DNA from: Burkholderiaceae bacterium | GTDB taxonomy: Bacteria > Pseudomonadota > Gammaproteobacteria > Burkholderiales > Burkholderiaceae_C | DNA: 64,000 bases | Reading direction: 5' to 3' | NCBI GenBank assembly: GCA_024235915.1 | Contig: JACKLO010000022.1 | Coordinates: forward strand, 1 to 64,000 | Part shown: positions 47,886 through 56,990 of the stretch, piece by piece | How the letters are laid out: every line of letters begins with the position of its first letter | How positions within the stretch are numbered: position 1 is the first letter of the stretch | The notes under the pieces: model-generated | Database searches by the model: none | What the model saw: the letters and a program-made list of their open reading frames with translations, nothing else | What the model was told of the DNA's origin: nothing | Program-made: the position numbers and the translations under genes

Positions 47886-48812
47886 TCAGGCGGCGGGCAG
47901 ATAGGCCGCGGCCCCTTGTGCCCGCAGCGCATCGACGGCGCGCGCACCCAGCGCGCGCGCAGCGGAGACATCTTCCACGGGGGCCGACAACACGACCTTG
48001 AGCAGCGGCCGGGTCGGCGCCACGCCGTCGCCCAAGGCTGCAGCCAGCTGCAGTTCGCCCGCGCTCCACCGCGCGTGGGCCGCCAAAGGCATGCTGCAGC
48101 TGCCGCCCAAGCCACGCGACACTTCGCGTTCGGCCTCGCAGGCCAGCAGCGTGGGCGGGTGCACCAGCTGCGCGATCGTCTCGCGCAGCGCGGTGGCGTC
48201 CTCGCGGACCTCCAGCCCCAACGCGCCCTGGCCGGCAGCAGGAATCATGATGTCGACGTCGAAGCGCATGCGGATGCGGCTCTCCAGCCCCAGGCGCATC
48301 AGGCCGGCGGCCGCCAGCACGATGCCGTCGTAGCCGCCCTCGTCCAGCTTGCGCAAGCGGGTGTCGAGGTTGCCACGAAGGGGTTCGATGCGCAGATCCG
48401 GCCGCAGGGCCAGCAGCTGCGCCACGCGGCGCAGGCTGGACGTGCCCACCACGGCGCCCTGTGGCAGGTCCATGGGCGACGCGTGGCGCGCCGAAACCCA
48501 GGCGTCGCGCGGGTCCTCGCGTTCCATCACGGCCGCCAGCACGAAACCCGGCGGCAGTTCCATCGGCACGTCCTTGAGCGAGTGCACAGCCAGGTGGGCT
48601 CGCCCTTCTGCCAGCGCCGCTTCCAGTTCCTTGACGAACAGCCCCTTGCCGCCGACCTTGGACAGTGCGCGGTCCAGGATCTGGTCACCCCGGGTGGTCA
48701 TGCCCAGCAGGCGCACGGCCAGACCAAAGCGCTGCTGCAGCAGGTCTCGCACATGTTCGGCCTGCCACAGGGCCAGTCGGCTTTCGCGCGTGGCGATCAC
48801 GGTGTCGTTCAT
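47886..48812 (-). CDS. hemC: Hydroxymethylbilane synthase (porphobilinogen deaminase)
   Basis: HemC joins four porphobilinogens to hydroxymethylbilane. The product is 308 aa. The dipyrromethane cofactor Cys is at about residue 239 in RGLGGSCSMPLAAHA. Other motifs are ATRESRLALWQAEHV, HSLKDVPMELP and GTSSLRRVAQLL. CATAAT stands 9 nt before ATG 48812. It is divergent from ppc and shares a 92-bp control region with it. Confidence 0.96.
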   Translation of the reverse strand: MNDTVIATRESRLALWQAEHVRDLLQQRFGLAVRLLGMTTRGDQILDRALSKVGGKGLFVKELEAALAEGRAHLAVHSLKDVPMELPPGFVLAAVMEREDPRDAWVSARHASPMDLPQGAVVGTSSLRRVAQLLALRPDLRIEPLRGNLDTRLRKLDEGGYDGIVLAAAGLMRLGLESRIRMRFDVDIMIPAAGQGALGLEVREDATALRETIAQLVHPPTLLACEAEREVSRGLGGSCSMPLAAHARWSAGELQLAAALGDGVAPTRPLLKVVLSAPVEDVSAARALGARAVDALRAQGAAAYLPAA

Positions 48813-48904
48813 GGTGCATGGATTATGGCCAGCGGCGGGCACGCGGATTGCATGCACAATCCAGATTCGATTGGTAATCGAGTTACACGCAAGGAGCGCA
48901 CACC

Positions 48905-51697
48905 ATGGCCCGCCGACCCGCCCTGCCCGATGCTGCCGCCCGCGAGGCGGCGGAAAAGAACAAGCCGCTGGTGGAAGATATCCGGTTACTGGGGCGCATC
49001 CTGGGTGACGTGATCCGGGAACAGGAAGGCAAGGATGCCTTCGAGCTGGTGGAACGCGTGCGTCAGCTGTCGGTGGCCTATCGCCTCAAGGCCGATGCCA
49101 GCGCGGGGCGGGTGCTGGACCGGCTGCTGAAGAACCTCAGCGTCGACCAGACCGTCAGCGTGATCCGCGCGTTCAGCTATTTCTCCCACCTGGCCAACAT
49201 CGCCGAGGACCGCCATCACGTACGCCGCCGCCGCGTGCACGAACGCGCCGGGCACCAGCAGGAAGGCTCGCTGGCCATGAGCTTCGAGCGCCTGCATCGC
49301 GCGGGGCACCGTGCGTCGGACATCGCGGGCATGCTGCAGCGGGCGCATGTATCACCGGTGCTGACGGCGCACCCCACCGAGGTGCAGCGCAAGAGCATCC
49401 TGGACGCCGAGCGCGCCATCGCCGAACTGGTGGGCCAGCGCGACGGGCTGGACGGCGACGCCGAGAAGGGCCACAACGAGGCGCTGATCCGTGCCCGCGT
49501 CACGCAGCTGTGGCAGACGCGCATGCTGCGCACCGCCAAGCTCACCGTGAGCGACGAGATCGAGAACGCCCTGTCGTTCTACACCAGCACCTTCCTGCGC
49601 GAGATCCCGAAGCTTTACGCGCAGATCGAGCAGGCGCTGCCCGGGCACGCCGTTGCGCCGTTCCTGCGCATGGGCCAATGGATCGGCGGCGACCGTGACG
49701 GCAACCCCTTCGTCACCGCGGCCACGCTGAAGGAAGCGCTGGCACGGCAGAGCGAGCTGGCGCTGCGCCACCACCTGACGGAGGTGCACCATCTCGGCGC
49801 GGAGTTGTCGATGTCGACCATCCTGGTCGGCGTCACGCCGGACATGCAGGCGTTGGTGGACCGGTCGCCGGATCACAACCCGCACCGCAGCGACGAGCCC
49901 TACCGTCGCGCACTGGCCGGCATCTACGCCCGCCTGGCCGCCACGCTGCAGCAGCTCACCGGCACCGAGGCGCTGCGCCACGCCGTGGCGCCGCAGGACC
50001 CGTACGCCAGCGCCGGCGAGTTCGCTGCCGACCTGGCGGTCATCGAAACTTCGCTGCGCACGCACCACGCGGGCGCGCTGGTGGCCCCGCGGCTGCAGCC
50101 GCTGCAGCGCGCGGTGCAGGTCTTCGGTTTCCATCTGGCCACGCTGGACCTGCGCCAGAGCAGCGACAAGCACGAGGCCGTGGTGGCCGAACTGCTGCGC
50201 GTGGCACGGCTGGAGGCCGACTACAGCGCCCTCGACGAAGCCACGCGCTGCGAACGCCTGCTGGCCTTGCTGAACGATGCGCGGCCGCTGCGCGTGCGCG
50301 GCGCCGTCTATTCCGACTTTACGCGCGACGAACTCGCCATCTTCGAGACCGCACGCGACGCCATCGCCCGCCTGGGCCGCGGCGCCATCCGCCACGCCAT
50401 CATCAGCCACACCGAGGAGGTGTCGGACCTGCTGGAACTGCTGCTGCTGCAGAAGGAGGCGGGGCTGCTGCGCGGCACGCTGGCCGAGGACGCGGCGGCT
50501 GACCTGATCGCCGTGCCGCTGTTCGAGACCATCGGCGACCTGCGCCGCGCCGCGCCCATCATGCGCGCCTTCTACGCCCTGCCCGGCGTGCTGGCCATGG
50601 TGCGGCGCAGTGGCGCCGAGCAGGACATCATGCTGGGCTACAGCGACAGCAACAAGGACGGTGGCTTCTTCACCAGCAACTGGGAGCTGTACCGCGCCGA
50701 GGTGGCGCTGGTGGACTTGTTCGAGTCGCTGGAGCGCGACCACGGGATCACGCTGCGCCTGTTCCACGGCCGCGGCGGCACGGTGGGCCGCGGTGGCGGC
50801 CCCAGCTACCAGGCCATCCTGGCGCAGCCGCCGGGCACCGTGAAGGGGCAGATCCGGCTGACCGAGCAGGGCGAGGTCATCGGCGCCAAGTACGCGAACC
50901 CCGAGATCGGCCGCCGGAACCTGGAAACGCTGGTGGCCGCCACCATCGAGGCCACGCTGCTGCATCCCACCAAGAGTGCGCCCAAGGCCTTCCTGGACGC
51001 GGCCGACGCCCTCAGCAGCGCCAGCATGGCGGCCTACCGGCACCTGGTCTACGAGACCGAGGGCTTCACCGACTACTTTTTCGCCGCCACGCCGATCCGC
51101 GAGATCGCCGAGCTCAACATCGGCTCACGCCCGGCCAGCCGCAAGGCCAGCCGCGCCATCGAGGACCTGCGGGCCATCCCCTGGGGCTTCAGCTGGGGCC
51201 AGTGCCGGGTGGCGCTGCCGGGCTGGTACGGCTTCGGCAGCGCCGTCGAGGCGTTTCTCGCCGGCGGCGATACGGACGAGAGACTGGCCCTGCTCCAGCG
51301 CATGCATCGCCAGTGGCCGTTCTTCCGCACGCTTCTGTCCAACCTGGACATGGTGCTGGCGAAGAGTGACCTTCGCGTGGCCGCCCGCTACGTGGAGCTG
51401 GTGGAGGACAAGCGGCTGGCGAAGCGCATGTTCACGGCCATCCGCGCCGAATGGGACCGTGTGGCGCAGGCCCTGGCGCAGATCACCGGCGACGCGACGC
51501 GGCTGCAGTCCAACCCGGCGCTGGCGCGGTCCATCGAGCACCGCTTCCCGTACCTGGACCCGCTGAACCACCTGCAGGTGGAACTGCTCCGCCGTTACCG
51601 CGGCCAGCGCGAGCCGGCGGAACACCAGGCCCGCCTGCAGCGCGGCATCCACATCTCCATCAACGGGGTGGCGGCAGGCTTGCGGAACACCGGCTGA
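48905..51697 (+). CDS. ppc: Phosphoenolpyruvate carboxylase
   Basis: This enzyme carboxylates PEP to oxaloacetate to refill the TCA cycle. The product is 930 aa. Catalytic regions are VLTAHPTEVQRKSI (His), GYSDSNKDGGFFTSNW, FHGRGGTVGRGGGPSYQAI (Gly-rich active site) and QGEVIGAKYANPEIGRRNLE. The C-terminal regulatory Asn-Gly is replaced by GLRNTG, which is usual. ATG 48905 has AAGGAG upstream. Confidence 0.96.
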   Translation: MARRPALPDAAAREAAEKNKPLVEDIRLLGRILGDVIREQEGKDAFELVERVRQLSVAYRLKADASAGRVLDRLLKNLSVDQTVSVIRAFSYFSHLANIAEDRHHVRRRRVHERAGHQQEGSLAMSFERLHRAGHRASDIAGMLQRAHVSPVLTAHPTEVQRKSILDAERAIAELVGQRDGLDGDAEKGHNEALIRARVTQLWQTRMLRTAKLTVSDEIENALSFYTSTFLREIPKLYAQIEQALPGHAVAPFLRMGQWIGGDRDGNPFVTAATLKEALARQSELALRHHLTEVHHLGAELSMSTILVGVTPDMQALVDRSPDHNPHRSDEPYRRALAGIYARLAATLQQLTGTEALRHAVAPQDPYASAGEFAADLAVIETSLRTHHAGALVAPRLQPLQRAVQVFGFHLATLDLRQSSDKHEAVVAELLRVARLEADYSALDEATRCERLLALLNDARPLRVRGAVYSDFTRDELAIFETARDAIARLGRGAIRHAIISHTEEVSDLLELLLLQKEAGLLRGTLAEDAAADLIAVPLFETIGDLRRAAPIMRAFYALPGVLAMVRRSGAEQDIMLGYSDSNKDGGFFTSNWELYRAEVALVDLFESLERDHGITLRLFHGRGGTVGRGGGPSYQAILAQPPGTVKGQIRLTEQGEVIGAKYANPEIGRRNLETLVAATIEATLLHPTKSAPKAFLDAADALSSASMAAYRHLVYETEGFTDYFFAATPIREIAELNIGSRPASRKASRAIEDLRAIPWGFSWGQCRVALPGWYGFGSAVEAFLAGGDTDERLALLQRMHRQWPFFRTLLSNLDMVLAKSDLRVAARYVELVEDKRLAKRMFTAIRAEWDRVAQALAQITGDATRLQSNPALARSIEHRFPYLDPLNHLQVELLRRYRGQREPAEHQARLQRGIHISINGVAAGLRNTG

Positions 51698-51725
51698 GGC
51701 CTGGGCCAGCGAAGGTGTCCAGGCC
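51698..51725. terminator. Dyad between ppc and the LytTR regulator
   Basis: GGCCTGG and CCAGGCC flank a 14-nt loop just past the ppc stop, between convergent genes. There is no T-run, so activity is uncertain. Confidence 0.35.
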
Positions 51726-51736
51726 GCTGCCGCCGT

Positions 51737-52483
51737 TCAATCACTGGCGAGTGCCTGCCGCACCGCGGCCAGCTGTCGGCGTGACACCGCCAGCCATTCG
51801 TCAGCCGGTGCCACGCGCACGGCCCAGCTGTCGCCGGCGCCTTCGCCATCGTCCTCACCCGGCCGCCGCGCCAGCTCGCGCACGGCGGCGCGTGCCACCA
51901 ACGCGTTGCGATGCACGCGCAGGAAGCCATCGCCCAGGCGCTGCTCCAGGTCGGCCAGGGCGTCGTCGAGCACGTAGCTGCGCTCGGCGGTGCGCAGCGT
52001 CACGTACTTCAGCTCGGCCTTCAGGTACAGCACTTCAGACACCGGCAGGCGCAGCACACGCCCGCGGTCGCTGACCACCAGCACCGGCACGTCGGTGCCA
52101 GGTTCGGGCGCCGGCAGGCCGCGCCGCTGCGCCACCCGGCGAAGTGCCGCCTGCAGACGGTCGCGCGAGACCGGCTTGGTCAGGTAGTCCACGGCTTCCA
52201 GGTCGAACGCCGCCAGCGCGTGTTCCGCATGGGCGGTGACGAACACCACCGCCGGCGGCTGAGGCAGCGCCAACAGTCGTCGCGCCAAGGTGAGACCGCT
52301 GGCGCCTGGCAAGGCGATGTCCAGCAGCACGAGGTCGGCCACGTCGGCCTGCACCGCGGCTTCGTGCGCATCGCCGGCTTCGCCGACGATGACCGTGGCC
52401 GGGTCGTCGATGGCCTCGAGCAGGCTGCGCAGACGCAGGCGCGCCAGCATCTCGTCGTCGACCAGCAGCACACGCAGGGTCAT
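51737..52483 (-). CDS. LytTR-family response regulator (AlgR-like)
   Basis: The product is 248 aa. The receiver domain has acidic DDE at 9-11, the phospho-Asp at 55 (LLDIALPGASG) and a conserved Lys in YLTKPV. The LytTR DNA-binding domain (about 135-240) has VLYLKAELKYVTLRT, YVLDDALADLEQRLGDGFLRVHRNALV (in pieces) and WLAVSRRQL. It is paired with the kinase gene 93 bp upstream. Its place beside argH and hemC matches the AlgZ/AlgR neighbourhood of Pseudomonas. Confidence 0.92.
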   Translation of the reverse strand: MTLRVLLVDDEMLARLRLRSLLEAIDDPATVIVGEAGDAHEAAVQADVADLVLLDIALPGASGLTLARRLLALPQPPAVVFVTAHAEHALAAFDLEAVDYLTKPVSRDRLQAALRRVAQRRGLPAPEPGTDVPVLVVSDRGRVLRLPVSEVLYLKAELKYVTLRTAERSYVLDDALADLEQRLGDGFLRVHRNALVARAAVRELARRPGEDDGEGAGDSWAVRVAPADEWLAVSRRQLAAVRQALASD

Positions 52484-52576
52484 GTCAACAGCGCCCGGCC
52501 CGGGTGAAGCAACGGGCCGCAGCCAAGACGAATGGCCCCCATGGCATCGGCTCCCACCTTGTGATCACGCGCGGCA

Positions 52577-53713
52577 TCACAGGGGAATCGTGATGCGCGC
52601 ATGGTGCCGCCCATGCGCGCGCCAGGTCTCGAAGTGCGCCGCCACGTCGTGCAGCAGGCGCAGCCGCTCACGCACATTGTGCAGGGCCATGCCATGGCCG
52701 GGCACGGCTTCCGATTCGGCTTCGTCGGGCACGGTGTTCACCACCTCGATTTCCACCTGCCCGCGCTGCAACGCCACGCGCACCTGCACCTGTGCCCCGG
52801 AGGCCGAGGGCTCCACGCCGTGGCGCACCGCGTTCTCCACCAGCGGCTGCAGCATCAGCGGCGGTACGCGCGCCCGGGCCGCCCCGGCCGCCACGTCCCA
52901 GTCCAGCCGCAGGCGGTGGCCGAAGCGCACCTGCTCGATCGCCAGATAGGCCCGGGCCAGCGCCAGTTCCTCGTCCAGCGTGATCGCGGCCCCGGCATCG
53001 GCCAGCGCGGCGCGAAAGAGATCGCCCAGGTTCTGCAGCACCTGCTCGGCGCGCAGCGGGTCATGGCGGACGAGGGCCAGCGCGGTGTTCAGCGCGTTGA
53101 ACAGGAAGTGCGGCCGGATGCGGGACTGCAGTTCCGCCAGCCGAACGCGCGCGTCCACCGGCGCCCAGATGCGGGCCCGCAGGTCCAGCCAGGCCCACAG
53201 CAGGCCAGCCAGGCCAGCGCCGGCCAGGGCCACACCCGCGACGTGGGCGGCATCCGGCGCCGGCACCAATTGCAGCCACCAGCCCGGCCCCTGGCCGATC
53301 AGCGCCGCAGCGGACCCAAGCGCCAGCGCCACCGCTGCGCGTGCGGTCGTCGTCATGCGGCGCAGTGGTCGCTTGAGCGCGCACACCGGCAACAGCCACA
53401 GCAGGGTGCCCAGCAGGCCCGCAAAAGCCGTGGCCCCGAACACCGGCCAGCCGGCCGCGCCCTGAGCCACCAGCGTGCCGATGGCCAGCACGGCCTGCAC
53501 GCCCAGCACCGCGCGCAGGGCCAGGCCTGGATGGCAGACGTCGAAGGCCACGGCCGCATGCGCCTCGGCGCGTGCGCGTTCCTCCGCCAGTGGGTCGAAG
53601 CGCGATTCGGCGAAGGTGCTGGTCAGGCCGACACCGGGCCGCAGCGTGCTTGGCCAGACGCTGGGGGGCCGCGTTTCGGCGTAGGGGTCGGCAGTCGGCC
53701 GGTCGGTAGGCAT
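52577..53713 (-). CDS. LytS/AlgZ-type sensor histidine kinase
   Basis: The product is 378 aa. Several membrane helices (about 65-170) precede the His_kinase domain. The phospho-acceptor region is RIRPHFLFNALNTAL (His202). The ATP-binding N-box is PPLMLQPLVENAVRHGV, and GHGMALHNVRERLRLLHD is the G-box equivalent. It is the partner of the LytTR regulator downstream. TATTAT lies 12 nt ahead of ATG 53713, divergent from argH. Confidence 0.92.
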   Translation of the reverse strand: MPTDRPTADPYAETRPPSVWPSTLRPGVGLTSTFAESRFDPLAEERARAEAHAAVAFDVCHPGLALRAVLGVQAVLAIGTLVAQGAAGWPVFGATAFAGLLGTLLWLLPVCALKRPLRRMTTTARAAVALALGSAAALIGQGPGWWLQLVPAPDAAHVAGVALAGAGLAGLLWAWLDLRARIWAPVDARVRLAELQSRIRPHFLFNALNTALALVRHDPLRAEQVLQNLGDLFRAALADAGAAITLDEELALARAYLAIEQVRFGHRLRLDWDVAAGAARARVPPLMLQPLVENAVRHGVEPSASGAQVQVRVALQRGQVEIEVVNTVPDEAESEAVPGHGMALHNVRERLRLLHDVAAHFETWRAHGRHHARITIPL

Positions 53714-53817
53714 CGGGTGGCACCGATAATACGAAGCTTGCCGGCCATGCCGGCCCGGTTCGGGCCGCGCGGCGCCCGATGTCCCGCCCTTCGACGGCTC
53801 CCTACCGCCTCCGCACG

Positions 53818-55218
53818 ATGTCCCACGATCCGCTCGCCAACAAGGCCCAGGCCTGGTCCGCCCTGTTCTCCGAACCGATGAGCGAGCTGGTGCAGCGCTA
53901 CACCGCCAGCGTCGGTTTCGACCAGCGGCTCTGGCGGGCCGACATCGACGGCAGCCTGGCGCACGCCGACATGCTGGCGGCGCAGGGCATCATCGCCGCG
54001 CAGGACCTGGCCGACATCCAGCGCGGGCTGGCACAGATCGCCGGCGAGATCGAGGCCGGCAGCTTCACCTGGAAGCTCGAGCTGGAGGACGTGCACCTCA
54101 ACATCGAGGCACGCCTGACGGAACTCGTCGGCCTGGCCGGCAAGCGGCTGCACACCGGCCGCAGCCGCAACGATCAGGTCGCCACCGATGTGCGCCTGTG
54201 GCTGCGTGGCGAGATCGACGGCCTGGCCGGCTTGCTGACCGCCATGCAGCGTGCGCTGGTGGAGCTTGCGGCCAACCACACCAGCACCGTGATGCCCGGT
54301 TTCACCCACCTCCAGGTGGCGCAGCCGGTGAGCTTTGCCCACCACCTGCTGGCCTATGTGGAGATGTTCGCGCGCGATGCCGACCGGCTGGCCGACGTGC
54401 GCAAACGCGTCAACGTGCTGCCGCTGGGCGCTGCGGCGCTGGCCGGCACCAGCTACCCGCTGGACCGCGAGCGCGTGGCCCGCACGCTGGGTTTCGACGC
54501 CGTCTGCCAGAACAGCCTGGACGCCGTGAGCGACCGCGACTTCGCACTCGAATTCGCGGCCTGGGCGAGCATCTGCATGGTGCACGTCTCGCGCCTGTCG
54601 GAAGAGATCGTGCTCTGGATGAGCCAGAACTTCGGCTTCATCGATCTGGCTGATCGTTATTGCACCGGCAGTTCCATCATGCCGCAGAAGCGCAACCCCG
54701 ACGTGGCGGAACTGGCGCGCGGCAAGAGTGGCCGCGTGGTCGGCCACCTGATGGGCCTGCTGACCCTGATGAAGGGCCAGCCGATGACCTACAACAAGGA
54801 CAACCAGGAAGACAAGGAACCGCTGTTCGACACGGTGGACACGCTGCGCGACACCTTGCGCATCATGGCCGAGATGGCCGGCGGCATCGTGGTGAAGGCC
54901 GACGCCATGGAGCGCGCCGCACTGCGCGGCTACGCCACCGCCACCGACCTGGCCGACTACCTGGTGAAGAAGGGCCTGCCGTTCCGCGACGCGCACGAAA
55001 CCGTGGCGCATGCGGTGAAGGTGGCGATCCAGCGCGGCGTCGACCTCGCCGAACTGCCGCTGGCCGATTTGCAGGCCTTCAACCCGGCCATCGAGGCCGA
55101 CGTGGCCGAGGCACTGACGCTGCAGGGCTCGATGGGCGCCCGGCGCGTGCTGGGCGGCACGGCGCCTGAGCAGGTGCAGGCGCAGATCGCACGCCACAGG
55201 GTCCGTCTGGGCACCTGA
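53818..55218 (+). CDS. argH: Argininosuccinate lyase
   Basis: ArgH splits argininosuccinate into arginine and fumarate. The product is 466 aa. The fumarase/aspartase signature is GSSIMPQKRNPD. The N-terminal AWSALFSEPMSELVQRYTASVGFD matches betaproteobacterial ArgH. The catalytic His is in RLHTGRSRNDQVATD. I chose ATG 53818 over an upstream in-frame ATG 53779, because homologues begin a few residues before AWSALFSEP. It is divergent from the kinase gene. Confidence 0.95.
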   Translation: MSHDPLANKAQAWSALFSEPMSELVQRYTASVGFDQRLWRADIDGSLAHADMLAAQGIIAAQDLADIQRGLAQIAGEIEAGSFTWKLELEDVHLNIEARLTELVGLAGKRLHTGRSRNDQVATDVRLWLRGEIDGLAGLLTAMQRALVELAANHTSTVMPGFTHLQVAQPVSFAHHLLAYVEMFARDADRLADVRKRVNVLPLGAAALAGTSYPLDRERVARTLGFDAVCQNSLDAVSDRDFALEFAAWASICMVHVSRLSEEIVLWMSQNFGFIDLADRYCTGSSIMPQKRNPDVAELARGKSGRVVGHLMGLLTLMKGQPMTYNKDNQEDKEPLFDTVDTLRDTLRIMAEMAGGIVVKADAMERAALRGYATATDLADYLVKKGLPFRDAHETVAHAVKVAIQRGVDLAELPLADLQAFNPAIEADVAEALTLQGSMGARRVLGGTAPEQVQAQIARHRVRLGT

Positions 55219-55280
55219 AGGGTTCCGCGGCCGCCCCGATACAGCCGCTGCGGCCAGGGCCGCTTCACCACAGGACCGCG

Positions 55281-55793
55281 TCAGCGCGTGGGCGGCGGTG
55301 CCGCTTCGCCGCGGTCGAACACCACGCGCCAGACGCCTGGTGCTTCCTGACGCCAGATCGAATTGAAGCGCCCGATCAGGCGCCCGTCCGCGGCGTGCAC
55401 CGGCCCGCTGGAATGCGCCAGCGTACCGTCGGCCAACACCTCCACGCGGTCAGGTGCCCATGAAAAGGGCGCAGCCGGCCCGTCGAAGAAGCGCTGCCAG
55501 TGCCCGACCACGGCAGCCTTGCCGCGCAGCGGCGCGTCCGGTGTGGTGAAGAAGACGGCCTGCTCCGACAGCCATCCGCTGAAGGCCGCCAGATCTCGCG
55601 CGGCCATGCTCCGGGCAAAGGCGTGTTCCGCAGCCGCCACCTCGGCCTGCCACCGGGCAGGGTCTGCGGCGGCGTCGCCACCATGGGCCATCAGGACCCC
55701 GGCCATCAGCACGGCGCCGGGTTTCACAGGTGTTCCAAGGACCACAGGGTCCTGCGCGACGTGAACCTCATGCGACGGCCTCCCGGGTTGCAT
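55281..55793 (-). CDS. Secreted SnoaL-like/DUF4440 protein
   Basis: The longest frame is 170 aa, but a likelier start is GTG 55727 giving 148 aa. The N-terminus from there, KPGAVLMAGVLMAHGGDAAA, looks like a weak export signal. The rest is an NTF2-like cone fold: EHAFARSMAARDLAAFSGWL, FTTPDAPLRGKAAVVGHWQRFF, RFNSIWRQEAPGVWRVVFDRG. DUF4440 proteins bind small ligands; no catalytic function can be assigned. Confidence 0.78.
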   Translation of the reverse strand: MQPGRPSHEVHVAQDPVVLGTPVKPGAVLMAGVLMAHGGDAAADPARWQAEVAAAEHAFARSMAARDLAAFSGWLSEQAVFFTTPDAPLRGKAAVVGHWQRFFDGPAAPFSWAPDRVEVLADGTLAHSSGPVHAADGRLIGRFNSIWRQEAPGVWRVVFDRGEAAPPPTR

Positions 55794-55836
55794 TGGCCCA
55801 GCATGCTACGCCCCGACGCCACAATGCAGCACCGCC

Positions 55837-56982
55837 ATGGCCTCGCCCACCCGTTGGATCGCCCACCTCGACATGGACGCGTTCTATGCGTCTGTTGAAC
55901 TGCTGCGGTATCCGGAACTGAAAGGTCAGCCCGTGGTCATCGGCGGTGGCCGCCGCCACCAGCCCGAGAACCTGCCCGACGGCACGCGGCGATTCATGCG
56001 CCTGCGCGACTACACCGGCCGCGGCGTGGCCACCACGGCCACCTACCCGGCGCGCGACCTGGGCCTGCACTCCGGCATCGGCCTGATGAAGGCAGCGCAG
56101 CGTGCGCCCGACTGCATCCTGCTGCCCACCGACTTCGACCGCTACCGCGAGTACTCGCGCCGCTTCAAGGCCGCCGTGGCGGAAGTGGCGCCGGTGATCG
56201 AGGACCGCGGCATCGACGAGATCTACATCGATCTCACGACCGTGCCCGGCGCGCAGGACGTGGTGGGTTTCGACGCCACCGGCGGCGTGCGTGCGCTGGC
56301 ACAGGAGATCCGCAACAACGTGAAGCGCGCTACCGGGCTGAGCTGCTCGATCGGCGTCACACCCAACAAGCTGCTGTCCAAGATCGCCAGCGATCTGGAC
56401 AAACCCGATGGTCTGACGGTGGTCACGGCCGCCGACGTGCCGCTGCGCATCTGGCCGCTGCCGGTGCGCCGCATCAATGGCATCGGGCCCAAGGCCGGCG
56501 CCAAGCTGGAGACCTTGGGCATCCGCCGCGTGGCCGATCTGGCGGCGGCCGACCCGGCGATGCTGGTGGAGCAGTTCGGCCGCGCCTACGGTCGATGGCT
56601 GCACGATGCGGCCCACGGGCACGACGACCGGCCTGTGGTCACCCACCACGAACCGGTGTCGATGAGCCGCGAAACCACGTTCGAGCGCAACCTGCATGCC
56701 GTCCGTGACCGTGCGGCGCTGGGCGAGATCTTCACCCGCCTGTGCACGCAAGTGGCGGCCGACCTGCAGCGCAAGGGCTATGCCGGCCGCACCATCGGCA
56801 TCAAGCTGCGCTTTGACGACTTCCGCACCGTGACGCGCGATATGACGCTGCCGCAGGCCACGGCAGAGGCCGAAGTCATCCGCCACGCCGCCGGCCTGTG
56901 CCTCAAACGCGTGGACCTGACCAAACCGCTGCGTCTGCTGGGCGTGCGCGCCGCGTCCTTGGTGCGCGGGGGGCGCCTATGA
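55837..56982 (+). CDS. dinB: DNA polymerase IV (DinB, Y family), variant active site
   Basis: This is an error-prone translesion polymerase. The product is 381 aa. Metal ligands are Asp12 in HLDMDAFYASVE and Asp127-Glu128. Palm, fingers, thumb (with INGIGPKAGAKLETLGI HhH) and little finger are all present. The canonical S-x-DEA motif at the second metal site reads GIDEIYIDL, so Ser is Gly and Ala is Ile. The acid pair is intact, so it should still be active. CACAAT is 11 nt before ATG. Confidence 0.93.
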   Translation: MASPTRWIAHLDMDAFYASVELLRYPELKGQPVVIGGGRRHQPENLPDGTRRFMRLRDYTGRGVATTATYPARDLGLHSGIGLMKAAQRAPDCILLPTDFDRYREYSRRFKAAVAEVAPVIEDRGIDEIYIDLTTVPGAQDVVGFDATGGVRALAQEIRNNVKRATGLSCSIGVTPNKLLSKIASDLDKPDGLTVVTAADVPLRIWPLPVRRINGIGPKAGAKLETLGIRRVADLAAADPAMLVEQFGRAYGRWLHDAAHGHDDRPVVTHHEPVSMSRETTFERNLHAVRDRAALGEIFTRLCTQVAADLQRKGYAGRTIGIKLRFDDFRTVTRDMTLPQATAEAEVIRHAAGLCLKRVDLTKPLRLLGVRAASLVRGGRL

Positions 56983-56990
56983 TGCGGCGC

